A stretch of 64,000 bases of DNA from Camellia lanceoleosa (taxonomy: Eukaryota; Streptophyta; Magnoliopsida; Ericales; Theaceae): NCBI GenBank assembly GCA_025200525.1, contig CM045762.1, positions 23,873,374 to 23,937,373 of the forward strand, written 5' to 3'. A model generated the notes under the pieces. It searched no databases. It saw nothing but the letters and a program-made list of their open reading frames with translations, and had not been told where the DNA came from. Position numbers and translations under genes: made by a program. Shown piece after piece: positions 1 to 11,722 of this stretch (positions are counted from its first letter, which is position 1; each line of letters opens with the position of its first letter).

Positions 1-1108
1 AAAATATTTGCGTTACGTTCTTAATAAACTTTTGAGCTAACCATGTTGGGCATCTTTAAAATTATACAATTCTTGTACAGAAAAATGAGTGGGAGCTCTA
101 ATTAGAACTACCACTAGTGATGTGACAGTGAGTCCCACCCACTGCTACAGTATGTATTGTGTCTATTTTTTCTTCTTTTTTTTCTTTTTTTTTTTGGCTT
201 TGCCACCTCATTAGTAGTGGGTTTAGAGCCACTAAATTAGTGGTCTCTAGCACCACCGTTCTTGTATATTATTGTGACATTTCAGTTGATAGTGTTTCTT
301 GAAAAAAAAATAATATATTAAAGCTTATGAGAAAAACATGTTACCTAAACAAACACAATTAATTTGATGTATCCTAGCTACTTAACTCTTAAAACATTTT
401 CTTTTACAATGATTAGTATGGAAAATGTTATACAAACTAATAAATTTTATAATTTTTTTATTTACGTCATGCAATAAAGAAAAAAATTGAAATTTAAACA
501 TAATTCACTTTACTTCAATAATGTGATAACAATACATCAATGTGAATAATACAATAGTGAGAAATTCAATGAACACATTCATTTATACAACAATGTCAAA
601 AAAAATATTCATGAAAGTACTCAAATTTAAAATGTATATACAAAATTAATTTTAAATGTAGTACATACCATATTAAATTTTAATCTAGACCATGGTCTAC
701 TTGTCCCAGCAGTATTTTCTATTTTCTTGGACTACTTTCTTTCTATATATTTGTGTGGCAAGTAAACTAGCATCATGGATTCATCATAGAATAATAAAAC
801 AAGTATTCCCAAACCCACCACTAGTCTTTTAAAACAATGAAGATCAAATGAGAACCAATTGCATGATCACAAAATCTGAGTGAAAATTAAAGCAAGAGAT
901 CACTGACACACATTCTGAGAGAGAGAGAGAGAGAGAGAGAGAATTGGCAAGAATCAAAAACATGTATTGCTCTATTTTGGAAGTAGAAAGTAGTTTGACA
1001 AGAAAAGGGTAATGAAAAAGCTGTGTTTGGGTGCTTGGATCACATGCATTACACACAAATGTGAAAAGACAAAAAAACAAAAACAAACAAGACCCATGTG
1101 TATTGCTG
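1..1108. other. intergenic DNA downstream of the SPL/NZZ-like gene
   Basis: AT-rich sequence with no supportable gene. The part next to the SPL/NZZ stop codon is probably its 3' untranslated region. A perfect (GA)13 microsatellite lies at 917-942. A poly-T tract lies near 170-195, between two oppositely oriented stretches rich in CTAATTAG/CCACTA motifs (about 95-125 and 210-250), which may be a decayed foldback element. Nothing else was seen. Confidence 0.5.
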
Positions 1109-2799
1109 CTAATAAGAAAGCTTGAGAGACAAATCAACAGAAGTAGAGGAGGAATCAAAACCAGTGAATGTTGTTGTTGAGGCATTGAAACAAGAACCTT
1201 GATCTGCAGCAACAACAACTGAAGCTTCTGATGAAGAAGAGCCACCTGTTAAGTCCATGTATTCCTTGGAAGAAGTGCCTCTGACACCATCTTTCCCTGG
1301 AAAGAACTCAAACTCCATGAATACATTTCCACCTCCTCCTCCTGAGCTTCCCTTCCTATGAACAGCCACAACCTCCACTTCCTACAATACTCATCAAACA
1401 AAAACCTAATCAAAATCAACTTCTATACTATTCACACAATTTAATCATACAATATTTAAAAAAGTTGAGTTTCACATAATGTCATAGTACCTTGATTAAT
1501 TTTGTGATCAATTTTTATGCATGTATTTTTTTTAAAGTAATGACGTATTAATTAAAAACACAAAAATTATACAAAATGATATGGTGTTAAATTTGTATTC
1601 ATCCATTTTAAATTAAAAAGCCAATCAAAATTTCTTATTATTTCAAAAGATAATACTATATAAATAGAATTTTCATACAAAACAATGTGTTTTTGTATGG
1701 AGCTTTCATTTTAGGATAAAACCATGATCATTGTAGTTTTAAAGTGCAAAAAATTCACATCATTTTATATTGAAAATTTGATTCTATTGCTTTAAAACAA
1801 AAACAAAATCATTATGCTGTTAAAAATGCTATTATCATAATATCATATCATTCTTGTTAAAAATATTAATATGAAAATTTTGTATAAAATCAAGTTTATA
1901 CATCATCATTTTAGTGGGTTTTTTTCTCTATAAAATTTTAGTTTTCAAATCATATTTTTTTTCAATCACAATTCTCCATAACAAACACATTACACAACTT
2001 TCAGTAATTAAACTTGATAAAAAAAAAATAAAAAAAACACTATATGTTGAGTCTCTTGCATCTGCTTAAGGCTTCTTCTTCACCTGATCAACATTGATAC
2101 CGCCATAACCCAGAGCTCCCATGCCGAGATCCTGATTCTCTCCATCGACAATTCGCTTGTTTCGTAGATTCAATCCTAGAAAATCACATCCATTGATCGG
2201 ACGAGATAACCCAAAGTTTTCGCCATTAACGCGCTTCTTCTGCAACAAATCCCAAAAAGATTAGGAAAAAAAAAAGGGTTTTGATTTTGAAACATTACCT
2301 TGTGGCAGAGACCACAGTGTTGATCATCAGAGTAATAATTATAAGACCTTAAGTTTGGGATTGAAGAGAGCTCTTCCACATTGAACCCACTCTGTAAACC
2401 CAGATTCAGACCTCCAAATCCATACGAATCAGTCCCAGAGAAGCATCCATTTCGAATCCTCTGACGCATCAAAGCCTGGTTGAGACCCAACTGTGCTAAC
2501 CCATTGGATGAAATCGGATTGGGGAACGAAGAAGATGGTGGAAAGAAGGGATTGAGAGATTGTGGAAGTGGGTTTGTCGTTGTTGTTTGGGTTATCTTCT
2601 TCCAGCGGTCTTGGTCTTGCAATCTGAGACGCTCGAGCTGAGCCACACCCATTCCTCTCTGTGGTTGTTTCTTCTTCTTTGGGACTGACTCGTTAGATTT
2701 CGACTTTCTTCTTCCACTCTGTTTCGTGTTCTCGGATCTAGAGAAGTCTTCCAACTCAGCCAAGTTCTTCTCGGAACCCATGAGAACTGAGGTAGCCAT
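1109..2799 (-). CDS. SPL/NZZ: SPOROCYTELESS/NOZZLE-like transcriptional adaptor
   Basis: SPL/NZZ is an angiosperm nuclear adaptor needed to start sporogenesis. It has no enzyme activity and recruits TOPLESS-type corepressors through a C-terminal EAR motif. The model has three exons: 2799-2299, 2239-2084 and 1381-1109. All introns are phase 0 with GT-AG borders, and the product is 309 aa, close to the 314 aa of the Arabidopsis protein as I recall it. The start is at MATSVLMGS, which matches the family N-terminus; an in-frame ATG at 2835 is possible but less likely. Visible motifs are a lysine-rich stretch followed by RGMGVAQLERLRLQ (SPL motif, about residues 40-65), CGLCHKKKRVNGENFGL across the first splice junction, VEVVAVHRKG then FMEFEFFPGK at the start of exon 3, and the terminal EAR motif DLSLKLSY. 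No break was seen. SPEAR/TIE relatives share the SPL motif and EAR, but the VVAVHRKG block favours SPL/NZZ itself. Confidence 0.9.
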
Positions 2800-2954
2800 G
2801 CATTCAGAGACAGAGATAGGTTTTAGAGAGAGCAAAATGGGTTTGATTATGGAGAGAGAGAGAGTGAGTGTATGTTTATGCTGAGAACCAACTAGAAATA
2901 CCAGTCATGGCTTATGCCTGTGCTCTGCAGCTCTGCTTGTGTTATTCCAAGTTG

Positions 2955-2972
2955 ATATATATATATATATTA
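2955..2972 (-). promoter_or_regulatory. possible TATA region of the SPL/NZZ-like gene
   Basis: An uninterrupted AT-dinucleotide run lies about 155-170 bp upstream of the SPL/NZZ start codon, with a GA/CT-rich leader between them (GA tract at about 2850-2868). Position and composition fit a core promoter, but such tracts are common in AT-rich plant DNA. Confidence 0.3.
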
Positions 2973-4008
2973 TTAGTAATTTTTTGTTTTTTTTGTTTTT
3001 TTAAATATTATCCATTGATTGATATTTGCTCACCTTTTTTGACTAATCTCGAAGAGAGATTATTCGTCTAGAGGGTTACTATGAAACAGTGACATTTACA
3101 TTTTTTTATTTTAAGGTTGTGCCAGAGACCTAAATTGTTTTATTAAAATTTTTATCAAATCTCTCGGATGATTATGAGATTCATACATATATGAGATTGT
3201 ATAAGTCTTACACCTATGTGAGAGATTTCGTAAAAATTTTAATAAATCATTTGAGGTTCATGACATTTTCCTTTATTTTAAGTTATTTTTATTTTGCAGG
3301 CAAATCTCCTCCAGTCCAAAATCTAAACGAGAGGGTATTATTTGGATCCTTGCAGCCCATCACAAGTACTATTTTAATGATTCGAATCATTCATTTTGTC
3401 CGGTATTTGGTATAGTTTATTCACACAAAAAATTAAATGAATTCGATAATCGTAACATATTCATTTTACCATCTTTGTTACCAAATAAATGGATGACAAT
3501 TATGTTTTTAAAAATAAATCCTATATTTTTTTTATGACAAATGCAATAAATTGAACAAATTAAAATTATTGAATCGATTTGAATTTTTTTGTGGATGAAA
3601 TACACAAAGTATCCGATAAATGAACAATATAAATTATCAAAACGAGACTCATGTTGGACTATAGGCTCAAGTAACACCTTTCAATCCAAATTTTGGGCAG
3701 AAGAGATCCTCCTCCGTTTATGTTTTAACCTCCTATAAAAAGTGTGAAACCCTAAATGAAAACAAAATTGACACAATAAAATGTTATGATGAAAATTACA
3801 CAAGATACATATTTTAAAGACTAAAAATATATGCAAATTATAGTGTGAATACACACTATATAAAAATAAAAATAAAAATTAGTCTAACATCCCTCTCTAA
3901 TTTTTACTAGTAGAAGAGATCTGCAATATATTTTGTATAGTGTAAGGTCCTCAGATCCATCACCCGTAATTACAGACATCAAATTTCTTCTAAATCTATA
4001 CACACAAA

Positions 4009-4048
<40 letters not shown>

Positions 4049-7000
4049 GTATAGCAAAGCAAAAAATCAAAGCAGCAATGGTTCTGTGGATGGACAAAGG
4101 TTTAGAACCTCTGACCGAAAATAAGATAGCCATCCTTTTGTGATTTCGTTATTCGTTGTTCTAGTGGAGTTGATTTCAAGTTGTTATTTGTTCTTTATTC
4201 ATTGATTTTGATTTGATTTGTGTAAGGATTCTGATTTCGCATTAGATTTTTAGTTATGATTTGTGGTTCTCATTAGGTTTTTTATTTTAATTTGTGATTT
4301 GGAAATTACATTTTTGTAATCTTGTTGAGATTTTTGTTTTTGGAACATTATTCGAGTTGATTTGCAGTAGACATGTTCGTTGTTCATTGATTTTGAGTTG
4401 ATTTGGCCAAAGAAAATCACAGAAAGGAATATATGATTTGGCCAGAGAAAATCAACAAATTTTTCTAGCTATCACACGGAGAAATTGAGTCCAATTTTTT
4501 AAAATGTTCACTCTAAAGGTAGAGAAATCTCATAATAGAGAAAATCAATATGCCAAAGAAAATTATATACATAGATTTCAAGTTGATTTGCAGCAGAGGT
4601 GTTCCTTATTTATTGATTTCGAGTTGATTTGGCCAGAGAAAATTATAAGTCAGAGTGTGTGATTTGGCCAAAGAAAATCAACATAATAAGGGGAAGAAAA
4701 TCAAATTTCTCTTGTCGTCACATAGAAATTTATCCCAATCTTTTAAAATGTTCACTATAAAGGAAAACAAATCCCGTGACAAATAAAATCAATATACTAG
4801 AGAAAATTATACACACACAACTAGCTTGAAGAAGAAATTCAAAGGGAAAGTAGTAAGTAAATTCCAAAAAAAAATTATAATAGGCACAAGGAAATTCCAG
4901 AGAAATTTCATGTCTCAAAGAGATATTTTATTGCCAGATAAATTGTAGAGAAAATCAACATGTTAGAGAAATTTCATTTTTACAAATTTCTCTGGCTATC
5001 GTATACAAATTTGGGAGTCTAATGTGATTAGAGAAATTTCAAATGCCAAAGAAAATTTCGCACACACATACGCACACAACTGCCAAAGTTATGTCATATA
5101 TATATTTCTTCATATGAGTTTTCTTATTATACTCAATTTAACTACTCCAGTTAATAAACTCAGATTCAAGCATAAATTTGAGTAAGAGCATTTTCAATCC
5201 TCAATCTCTTTTTGTGTATGTGTTTGTTGAATGTTGCCTGAAATTTCTTTGTCACAAGACACAATTTTCTCTAATTTGGTTAAAAGATAAAGAAAATTAT
5301 GAGTAAATCAGAGAAAATTAGTCAAATACACAAAGAAAATTGTGAGCAAATTACAGAGAAATTTGTGAGCAAATCAGAGAAAATTTAACTCAGAGAAATT
5401 TAGCAAACCAAAATTTCTCTGGATCAAAATTTCTCTAAGTCGCAATTTCTCTGGATCGAAATTTCTCTGGAAAAATTTTGAGAGATCCCAACCACTATGA
5501 AAATATTGCATGTCATTTATACTATAAAATCTTAATACAAGAAATCTTAAAAAAAATTTCCCAAAATAAAATAGTAAAATATATTTATTCGCTAATAAAA
5601 ATTTCCATTTGTCTTTCATATTTGAAAATGTTCCTCCTATACAATTTTCAAATTAAAAAAAAAAAAAAAATCATATTTTTCATCAAATATATTTTTGCTA
5701 AAATAATCAAGTAGGCGTATTGTAGCCCCACGGTCAGCTGTAGCAAAATTAGTAACAAATCATTAGTTCTAAATTAATGCAATTTTTTTAATTTTTTATA
5801 ACAAAATGGTTAGTTGTGCATATATTAATAATTTTATAGACATAAACTCAAAATTAATCATCAAAAAAAAAAAAAGAAAAAAAAAAAACTTAAAATTTCT
5901 AAAAATCAAACTACATAAGCCTCCACCTCCTGTCACATCATAAATAATAAGGTCATATTTTAAAGATATTTATTATGTCTCTAATAAATAATGCTTATCA
6001 TATACAAATAAAAACTATATAGAATCAGTCACAAAAAAATTTGTTTCATTGACATTGTTCAATACATATTAAGCAGTGTTAGGGGCATAGAATTAGAATA
6101 CATAATGTGTAAGGAAAATTTCTGTGTGGTTGAGATTTATTTAAATATGGCTTAGATATTCAAAATAAATTTTAACTATACAATACATTTTTTTGTGGAC
6201 ATTATGAGTCCTAATTTTATGCATTTAGTATTATTAATTTATATTTTTTGTAGTAAGTTGTGTATTTAAATCTGTGTCTTTATTATTATTGCACATCAAT
6301 ACATAACAGTCCACAAATAGTTCTCACCATCTTGATCATGAGAGGGTTGAGTCCATGTCAATTTATTTTATTAAATTATGGGTCAGTGTTACATATGCAT
6401 AGCAATCATATAAAGTAAGATTTGGTCATTAAGATGTGAATCAGCTTTGAAATAGACTGGGTAATTTAAGAGCTGGTCATTAATTGTAAAAATTTTACGT
6501 AAATTTGCAACTGTTATTACGTTATTAACATTTTTTTTTTTTTCTGAAGACATACATGTTTAACAGTTAAGTATTGGCATGACTGTTAAACATATCTTCT
6601 ACATGTTGAAGAAGGAATTTTGTGAATTTGACTTTTTCAGGCAATTATCTTTATCTTCTGAAAATTTTACTAAACATTAAATAAATTTGTTGACTTATAT
6701 TTTCTATGAATAAAAATATCATAAATGTGAGCGTGTCAGTAAAGATTTTCAATCTTTACAGATTAAATTCAAGCCAATTATTAAGCTATTGTGTTGACTG
6801 TTCTTTTGCCTCAATGAAAAGGATTTCAAAATTGTCAAGTGTAGAGAAAAGAAAAATAAAGGAGACAGAAAAAAATGATTGAGTGAATAAACGGGTGATT
6901 GAATAAACAATCAAAATAACCATTAATTTACTTCTACTTCTATGCTTCGAAAAGGGGGTGCATAAAATAAAGTGTAGAAAATTAAGTGCAAAAAATATAA

Positions 7001-7296
7001 ATGACAAGAAAAATAGAAATCAATTGTTTTTTATTTGAGTTTTGAATCTTTTATAATGTAGCCATTAATGACTATTTATAAAGAAAAAAATACAATAATA
7101 ACTACTTAGTAACTATTAATTTCTCTCATCTTCATCATTGTCTTATCATGTGTCCTTCCACTCATCCACTTTATCCTTCATGTTCTCCATAACTTTTTTT
7201 AACTTCCAAATGAATAAGAGGATGTCACGTATCTTAAAAATAATAACAATAATAATACTAATAATAAGAATATTTTATGGTGTCAACAAAATTATA
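2973..7296. other. intergenic DNA with microsatellite and degenerate repeats
   Basis: No gene is supportable over 4.3 kb. A (CT)17 microsatellite occupies 4011-4045. A duplicated block with GAGAAAAT-type motifs is listed separately (4365-4815). Poly-A/T tracts lie at about 5656-5671 and 5863-5889. Open reading frames here are short, AT-driven and without recognisable domains. Confidence 0.5.
4365..4815. repeat. degenerate two-copy tandem repeat, unit about 226 bp
   Basis: Copy 1 starts near 4365 and copy 2 near 4591. Both contain, in the same order, TGATTT(T/C)GAGTTGATTTGG, repeated AGAGAAAATC/AAAGAAAATC motifs, a TCACA(C/T) stretch, TTTTAAAATGTTCACT and AGAGAAAATTATA. The short motif GAGAAAAT(C/T), and its complement AAATTTCTC, continues irregularly to about 5475, with a dense run of AATTTCTCTGG units at 5400-5472. 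No coding potential or transposon ends were found. Confidence 0.55.
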
Positions 7297-7790
7297 GGCT
7301 GTGTTTGGTTGTGCTTTTGAAACGTGATTCTACACCTGTGTTTCAATATGATGTTTGTTTAGAATTTTGTAATCACGTTTCAAAAGCTCTGCTGAGAGCT
7401 CTGAATCAAATCTGTCTCAGCCGCTCTTTTGCTCTGTTTTTTTTTTTCAAAAATTTTGCTAAGGAGACGTCCGGCCAATCGACCGGCCAGCTGTCCGAAA
7501 CAGTATTTTTTTTTTTTTTTTTTGCAATTGATTTATATAATCGAAAAAAATATTTTCTGAAATTTTTAAAATTTTTTATGTGTTTTAAAATAATTTTGAG
7601 TTATATGTTTAGTTATGAATTGTAAATTTTGTATCACATATCAAATGTCACATCAACAATTCTTCACTCAAATCAAAACTCTTTTCAAAACTCTTTACCA
7701 AACAAACTTTTTACACTCAAATCATAATTCTACAACACACAAATTCAAAATACAACTCATACTTTCAAATCACATTTACAAAACACTACC
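7297..7790. mobile_element. MITE-like element, PIF/Harbinger type
   Basis: The left end reads GGCTGTGTTTGG. The right end, reverse complemented, reads GGTAGTGTTTTG, giving 9 of 12 matches. Both ends are flanked by ATA (7294-7296 and 7791-7793), a 3-bp target duplication. The interior has a poly-T tract and ends in A-rich sequence partly complementary to the left arm. No transposase is present. Class assignment rests on the terminal sequence style and 3-bp TSD only. Confidence 0.45.
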
Positions 7791-8027
7791 ATAATATTTC
7801 ATTAGTCAAGCATATAAATGCGTACAATTATTTTTTGATTTCTTTGACGAGTTTAGAAAATTAAAACCGCGTGATCCACCCAACACACAACACCTTTGTC
7901 GATACGATTTGGGTGAAGAGGAAGAAGAAGAAAGACTGAAGATTATAAGATCTCAACAATCATCTCCATAATCTTTTTAGAGAGAGAGAAACAGATATAC
8001 GTATAGAGAGAGAGAAACAAACATAAT

Positions 8028-8078
8028 ATGGAGCCCAGGGTGTACGGTAAGCGCGCCGTCCTGGGTTGGAAGGCATGA
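8028..8078 (+). CDS. candidate 16-aa ORF in a GC-rich transcript-like island
   Basis: This short ORF starts at the first ATG after a purine-rich tract typical of plant leaders (GAAGAGGAAGAAGAAG and GAGAGAGAGAAAC, 7917-8020). A TATA-like TATAAATG lies near 7813. The local GC content (8030-8110) is far above the surroundings. An overlapping minus-strand ORF (8143-7943, 66 aa, starting MEKVEPKEFTWRF) covers the same island, so the true strand is uncertain. The island also contains a short hairpin (CCCAGG...CCTGGG, 8034-8065). No family was recognised for either reading. A small-peptide gene, a non-coding RNA or a remnant exon are all possible. Confidence 0.2.
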   Translation: MEPRVYGKRAVLGWKA

Positions 8079-8149
8079 AGATCGTGACGATCCCAACCAC
8101 TCGTAAACCGCCACGTAAATTCTTTGGGCTCTACCTTTTCCATATGTAG

Positions 8150-9327
8150 ATGTCTTGTTTGTTAGTGTGTATGAGAGAGAAGTCTGGGACGACGCGTACG
8201 ACGTCGTTATCTGGGGTATGTTTTTATGTTGGGGACCATCGGCCTATTTTGCTAGAGTAATGATATGAATTTTAAAAAAAATATCATGAGAGATTTTTTA
8301 TTTTTAAATTATAAATATAATAAAATATTATACACTAATTAAAATAATAAAATTATCATGAAATATTTTATGATATTTTTTTATGATCCGTAATATTAAT
8401 CATTTTGTTAATTAACTGGATTGAAAATTAACTTTTTAACGTTTTGATTTTTTTAATTATATTATTTCATTTTTTTGCATATTTTTTTTTAAAAAAAACT
8501 TAAAAATTAGTTTTTAACCTACTTCTTAAAATAGGATTAAGGTTATGTTTGACATAAATTTTTTTAGCTATTTGAACCGCAAAAAAAAAAATAAAATAAG
8601 TTATAACGTCAATAAGATAAAATGTTATATTTAAACTATAATCATTTTATTTTTTTCTCACAAAACTTAAAAAAGCTTAAAAAATTCATCTCAAACAAAA
8701 TTTTTGAACTACAAATTAAAAAAATTAAAAAATCAATTCACATAGCAAAAGAAGGATTAGTGGTGAGTCTTTGGGGTCACATTGGGTTTTTGTTCTGTTT
8801 TGTAAATAAGGCGGCTGGGGTTAAATATCGACGTGGATGGTACTTTAGTTTGATTTTAATTGATTTTTTAAAAATTTTAAGTTTTTTATTTTTTGTATTT
8901 TTTTTTGTTTTAAATAATTTTTTTTAATATTTTAAATAAATATTTTTATTTTATAAATATACATAACTTAGATATATTTAAAAAATAAAATATTTATGAA
9001 AAATATTTTAAAATTTTAAAAAATACAAAACAATACAAAAATATACTGAATTTTTATATTTTTTTATATTTGATGAATTTTTAAAAGTTTTTCTATAAAT
9101 ATTATACTTTTTAAGTTTATCTAAATTAGGTGTATCTAAAAAATAAATAAATTTTTTTAAAAATATTAAATTTTTTGACTACAAACAAAATAAATAAATA
9201 AAAACTCAATTTTATAAAAAGTTAACTTAATTTTCTGAAATGCTAGAGTGATACGTGTGATATGCATTTTGGTAAAGAAAAATTACTAGGGTAAAACTGG
9301 AAAAATATTATGATGTGCATCCCTTCA
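8150..9327. other. AT-rich intergenic DNA
   Basis: No gene is supportable. Most of the stretch is A/T homopolymer-rich. Blocks near 8235-8535 (GGCCTATTTTG ... AAAATAGG) and 8535-8720 resemble eroded foldback elements, without clear target duplications. Confidence 0.45.
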
Positions 9328-9592
9328 GGTCATGTTTGATTCCTAAAATTAATAGTGAAGTATTAATAATCCTATTAAATTAGTATGGTATTCACTATAT
9401 CCAATTGGAATAATATCTATTGGATTAATAATCCCACCCCTACCCCATTACTAATAATCCTACAAATTTGTTGGATTAATTATCCATTTGATTAATAATC
9501 CTAAACCAAAATGTTAAACAAACATAGGATACTTGGACCCACGGATTAATAATCCCAATCCCATGCTCTAATCCACCCAATCAAATATGCCC
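9328..9592. mobile_element. Tourist-like MITE (265 bp)
   Basis: The terminal inverted repeats are GGTCATGTTTGATT and, from the right end, GGGCATATTTGATT (12 of 14). Flanks are TCA (9325-9327) and TTA (9593-9595), compatible with a mutated 3-bp target duplication. The interior is built from many copies of the palindromic core ATTAATAATCC. It has no coding capacity, consistent with a PIF/Harbinger-type MITE. Confidence 0.6.
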
Positions 9593-9595
9593 TTA

Positions 9596-9864
9596 GGGTG
9601 CATATCATATTCATCCTATTACAAAATATATAATTTTATTATAAAATTTTATAACATTAATCACAAAATGTATAATTTCGTCACAAATTGACGTAACAAA
9701 AAATATTGTAACTAAACCACAAATTTTTGCAATATCAATTACAAAATTTTAAACATTTTATTACGTTAATTTAAAATGAGATTATGCATTTTATAATTAT
9801 TATTACGTAATTTTATAATAAAATTATAATTTTTTGTTATAGGATATATATGTTATGCACACCA
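9596..9864. mobile_element. AT-rich foldback element next to the preceding MITE
   Basis: The ends are GGGTGCATATCATAT... and, reverse complemented from the right, GGTGTGCATAACATATAT..., both followed by TCCTAT. The interior consists of TATAATTTT/AAAATTATA segments able to pair along their length. Target duplications are unclear. A similar GGTGCATACGGTATGCACC palindrome with TTATCACAAAATG sequence occurs near 18842-19035. Confidence 0.4.
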
Positions 9865-10234
9865 TAAGATCTCCGGTAAAATTGATATGATCTTGATAAT
9901 TTGACTGTCATTTTCGTTTTGTAATTTTGTCTTCATAATTATGATTTTATGAATTTTGTTTTTCATAATGTGCCTACTTACGCAAAATTGATAACATTGT
10001 TAAGAAATATGACACAAATTAAACATAAAATAATCTATTCAAATTGAACCTGGACTCCTCAATCACATTGAAGAGAGTTAGTAGACTATTTTTAACCTTT
10101 GATTTTAATTTAAATTTTAGAAAGACATACCAATTAGGCTAAATTAAAATAGGTACCATTGTTTCAATTTTAAAATTTTTCCACTGTATTATTGGCACGT
10201 TAGTTCTACCGTAAAACATTTAATAAATTTTTTA

Positions 10235-10397
10235 TGCTATGTTTGGTTAGAAAAAAAAAAATTTTAAAAAAACTTGAAAATAGAAGGGGAAATGAGGTAT
10301 AGAACTAAATAAAATATAAATATATTTTATTCACATTTTAATTACCTTTTTCCTTTTCTTTTTCAAATCTCTTCTCAAATTCCTCAACCCAACACAA
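10235..10397. mobile_element. Tourist-like MITE (163 bp)
   Basis: It is flanked on both sides by TTA (10232-10234 and 10398-10400). The left end is TGCTATGTTTGGTT and the right end, reverse complemented, is TTGTGTTGGGTT. The interior pairs AAATGAGGTAT with an AAATTAC/CTTTTTCC arm. It resembles the element at 10947-11100 in layout, suggesting one family. Confidence 0.6.
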
Positions 10398-10483
10398 TTA
10401 TAGGGTCTCAAATTTTTCGAGAGAGAGATGGGTGTTTTGTGTGGGTGCTGGTTATAGGCAGACATGGGTAGATACTGGGTTGC

Positions 10484-10617
10484 TGGGGAGGGAGATCATG
10501 CCCTGCAGAAGAATGATTGGGATTTGTGCAAATACAAAATTGATGATCTCCTTCCCATTGATTCTCTCTCTCTCTCTCTCATCCACCTCCACCTAGAAAG
10601 TGTTTTGATTCCTATCG

Positions 10618-10643
<26 letters not shown>
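10484..10643. other. hairpin-forming region with complementary CT and GA tracts
   Basis: The arm at 10484-10499 (TGGGGAGGGAGATCAT) pairs with 10543-10557 (ATGATCTCCTTCCCA): 15 pairs, one G-U and one bulge, with a 43-nt loop. Directly after it, a (TC)n tract at 10562-10580 can pair with a (GA)n tract at 10618-10642. No known microRNA sequence was recognised. The ORFs covering this stretch on both strands are products of the dinucleotide repeats. Confidence 0.35.
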
Positions 10644-10648
<5 letters not shown>

Positions 10649-10946
10649 AGAGGGAGAGAGAAGGGGTTGGCTGGGGACCATTTCACAAGTGCTAGTAGTT
10701 CTTCTACTCTCCATGCCTTGTGTTGTCTGGTCTTGAATAGTTTTCTCGCGCCATAGACACAGCAACACCATGGGTCCAACCAAAATGCTGCTCTACAGGA
10801 TTATAATGTATCATGCTCTATTTGTTTCCATTAAGAAAAAAAAAAAAAAATTACGTTCTTTTTAGTATTTGGTACAATAAAAAAAAAAAAGTTAATGAAA
10901 AATATATTTCATTATGGACACACAAAAAAAAAAGGACTTTCTTTTA

Positions 10947-11100
10947 CAATGTGTTTGATTGGGAGATTTATGAAGAAATTTGAAAAGAAAAAGAAAAAAA
11001 AGTGTGTGAAACTATATGAAATGTAGGTATATTTAATTTACATTTCATCTACTTTTACCCATTCCCTTTTGCTTTCCAAATTCCCCAATCAAACACAGCA
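10947..11100. mobile_element. Tourist-like MITE (154 bp)
   Basis: It has a TTA target duplication on both sides (10944-10946 and 11101-11103). The left end carries TGTGTTTGATTGGG and the right end, reverse complemented, TGTGTTTGATTGGGG. The whole element folds on itself (GAAATGTAGGTATA against TTTACATTTCATCTAC). Confidence 0.7.
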
Positions 11101-11656
11101 TTAAGTGTTATACTGAAACAAACAGATGAAATTAGCCCCAATAATGCTAGATGCTCTCACAACTGCAATCACAAAGTCATCAAACCCACCAAAATTAATC
11201 TACAGGTTGCTATAAACCGCAAGGTCAGCTTTACCATTTTTTTTTTTACCTTATTTGTAAATTCACACAAGAAAATGTCATGCATACACGTAACATTTAT
11301 CATATAAATTTATAAATGACATACAATGACAAAAGATTACAAAATTTATCCAATAGTAAAATATCATTTTCCTTATAAAATATAAAATAAAAAATTATCG
11401 TCCATGATCTGTGAAGATAGTTGGTTCCTAGTGGTTGCTAAAAGGAAACCAGGGTATGTGAGTAACTGTTAGTTCGGCTTTATGCAACTTCTGTGAAACC
11501 TTATCTACTTCTCGCAAACTTGCCAAATAACACCCCAACCCCTCTTCCCTCTTGTCTGTTCTTCTACCCACATACAGATTTAGAGAGAGAGAGAGAGCAT
11601 ATCTCAGTTCAGATTCATATCTATACAGTAATCTCCTCCAGGCACTACTGCATTGA

Positions 11657-11722
<66 letters not shown>

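Noticed and set aside
844..1245. 133-aa minus-strand ORF over the SPL 3' end
   Set aside because: It overlaps the real SPL exon in another frame, and its Leu/Ser-rich part is the GA microsatellite.
10464..10783. Overlapping 90- and 95-aa ORFs on opposite strands
   Set aside because: Both are carried by the CT/GA tracts, which encode SLSLSL and ERERER; no domain.
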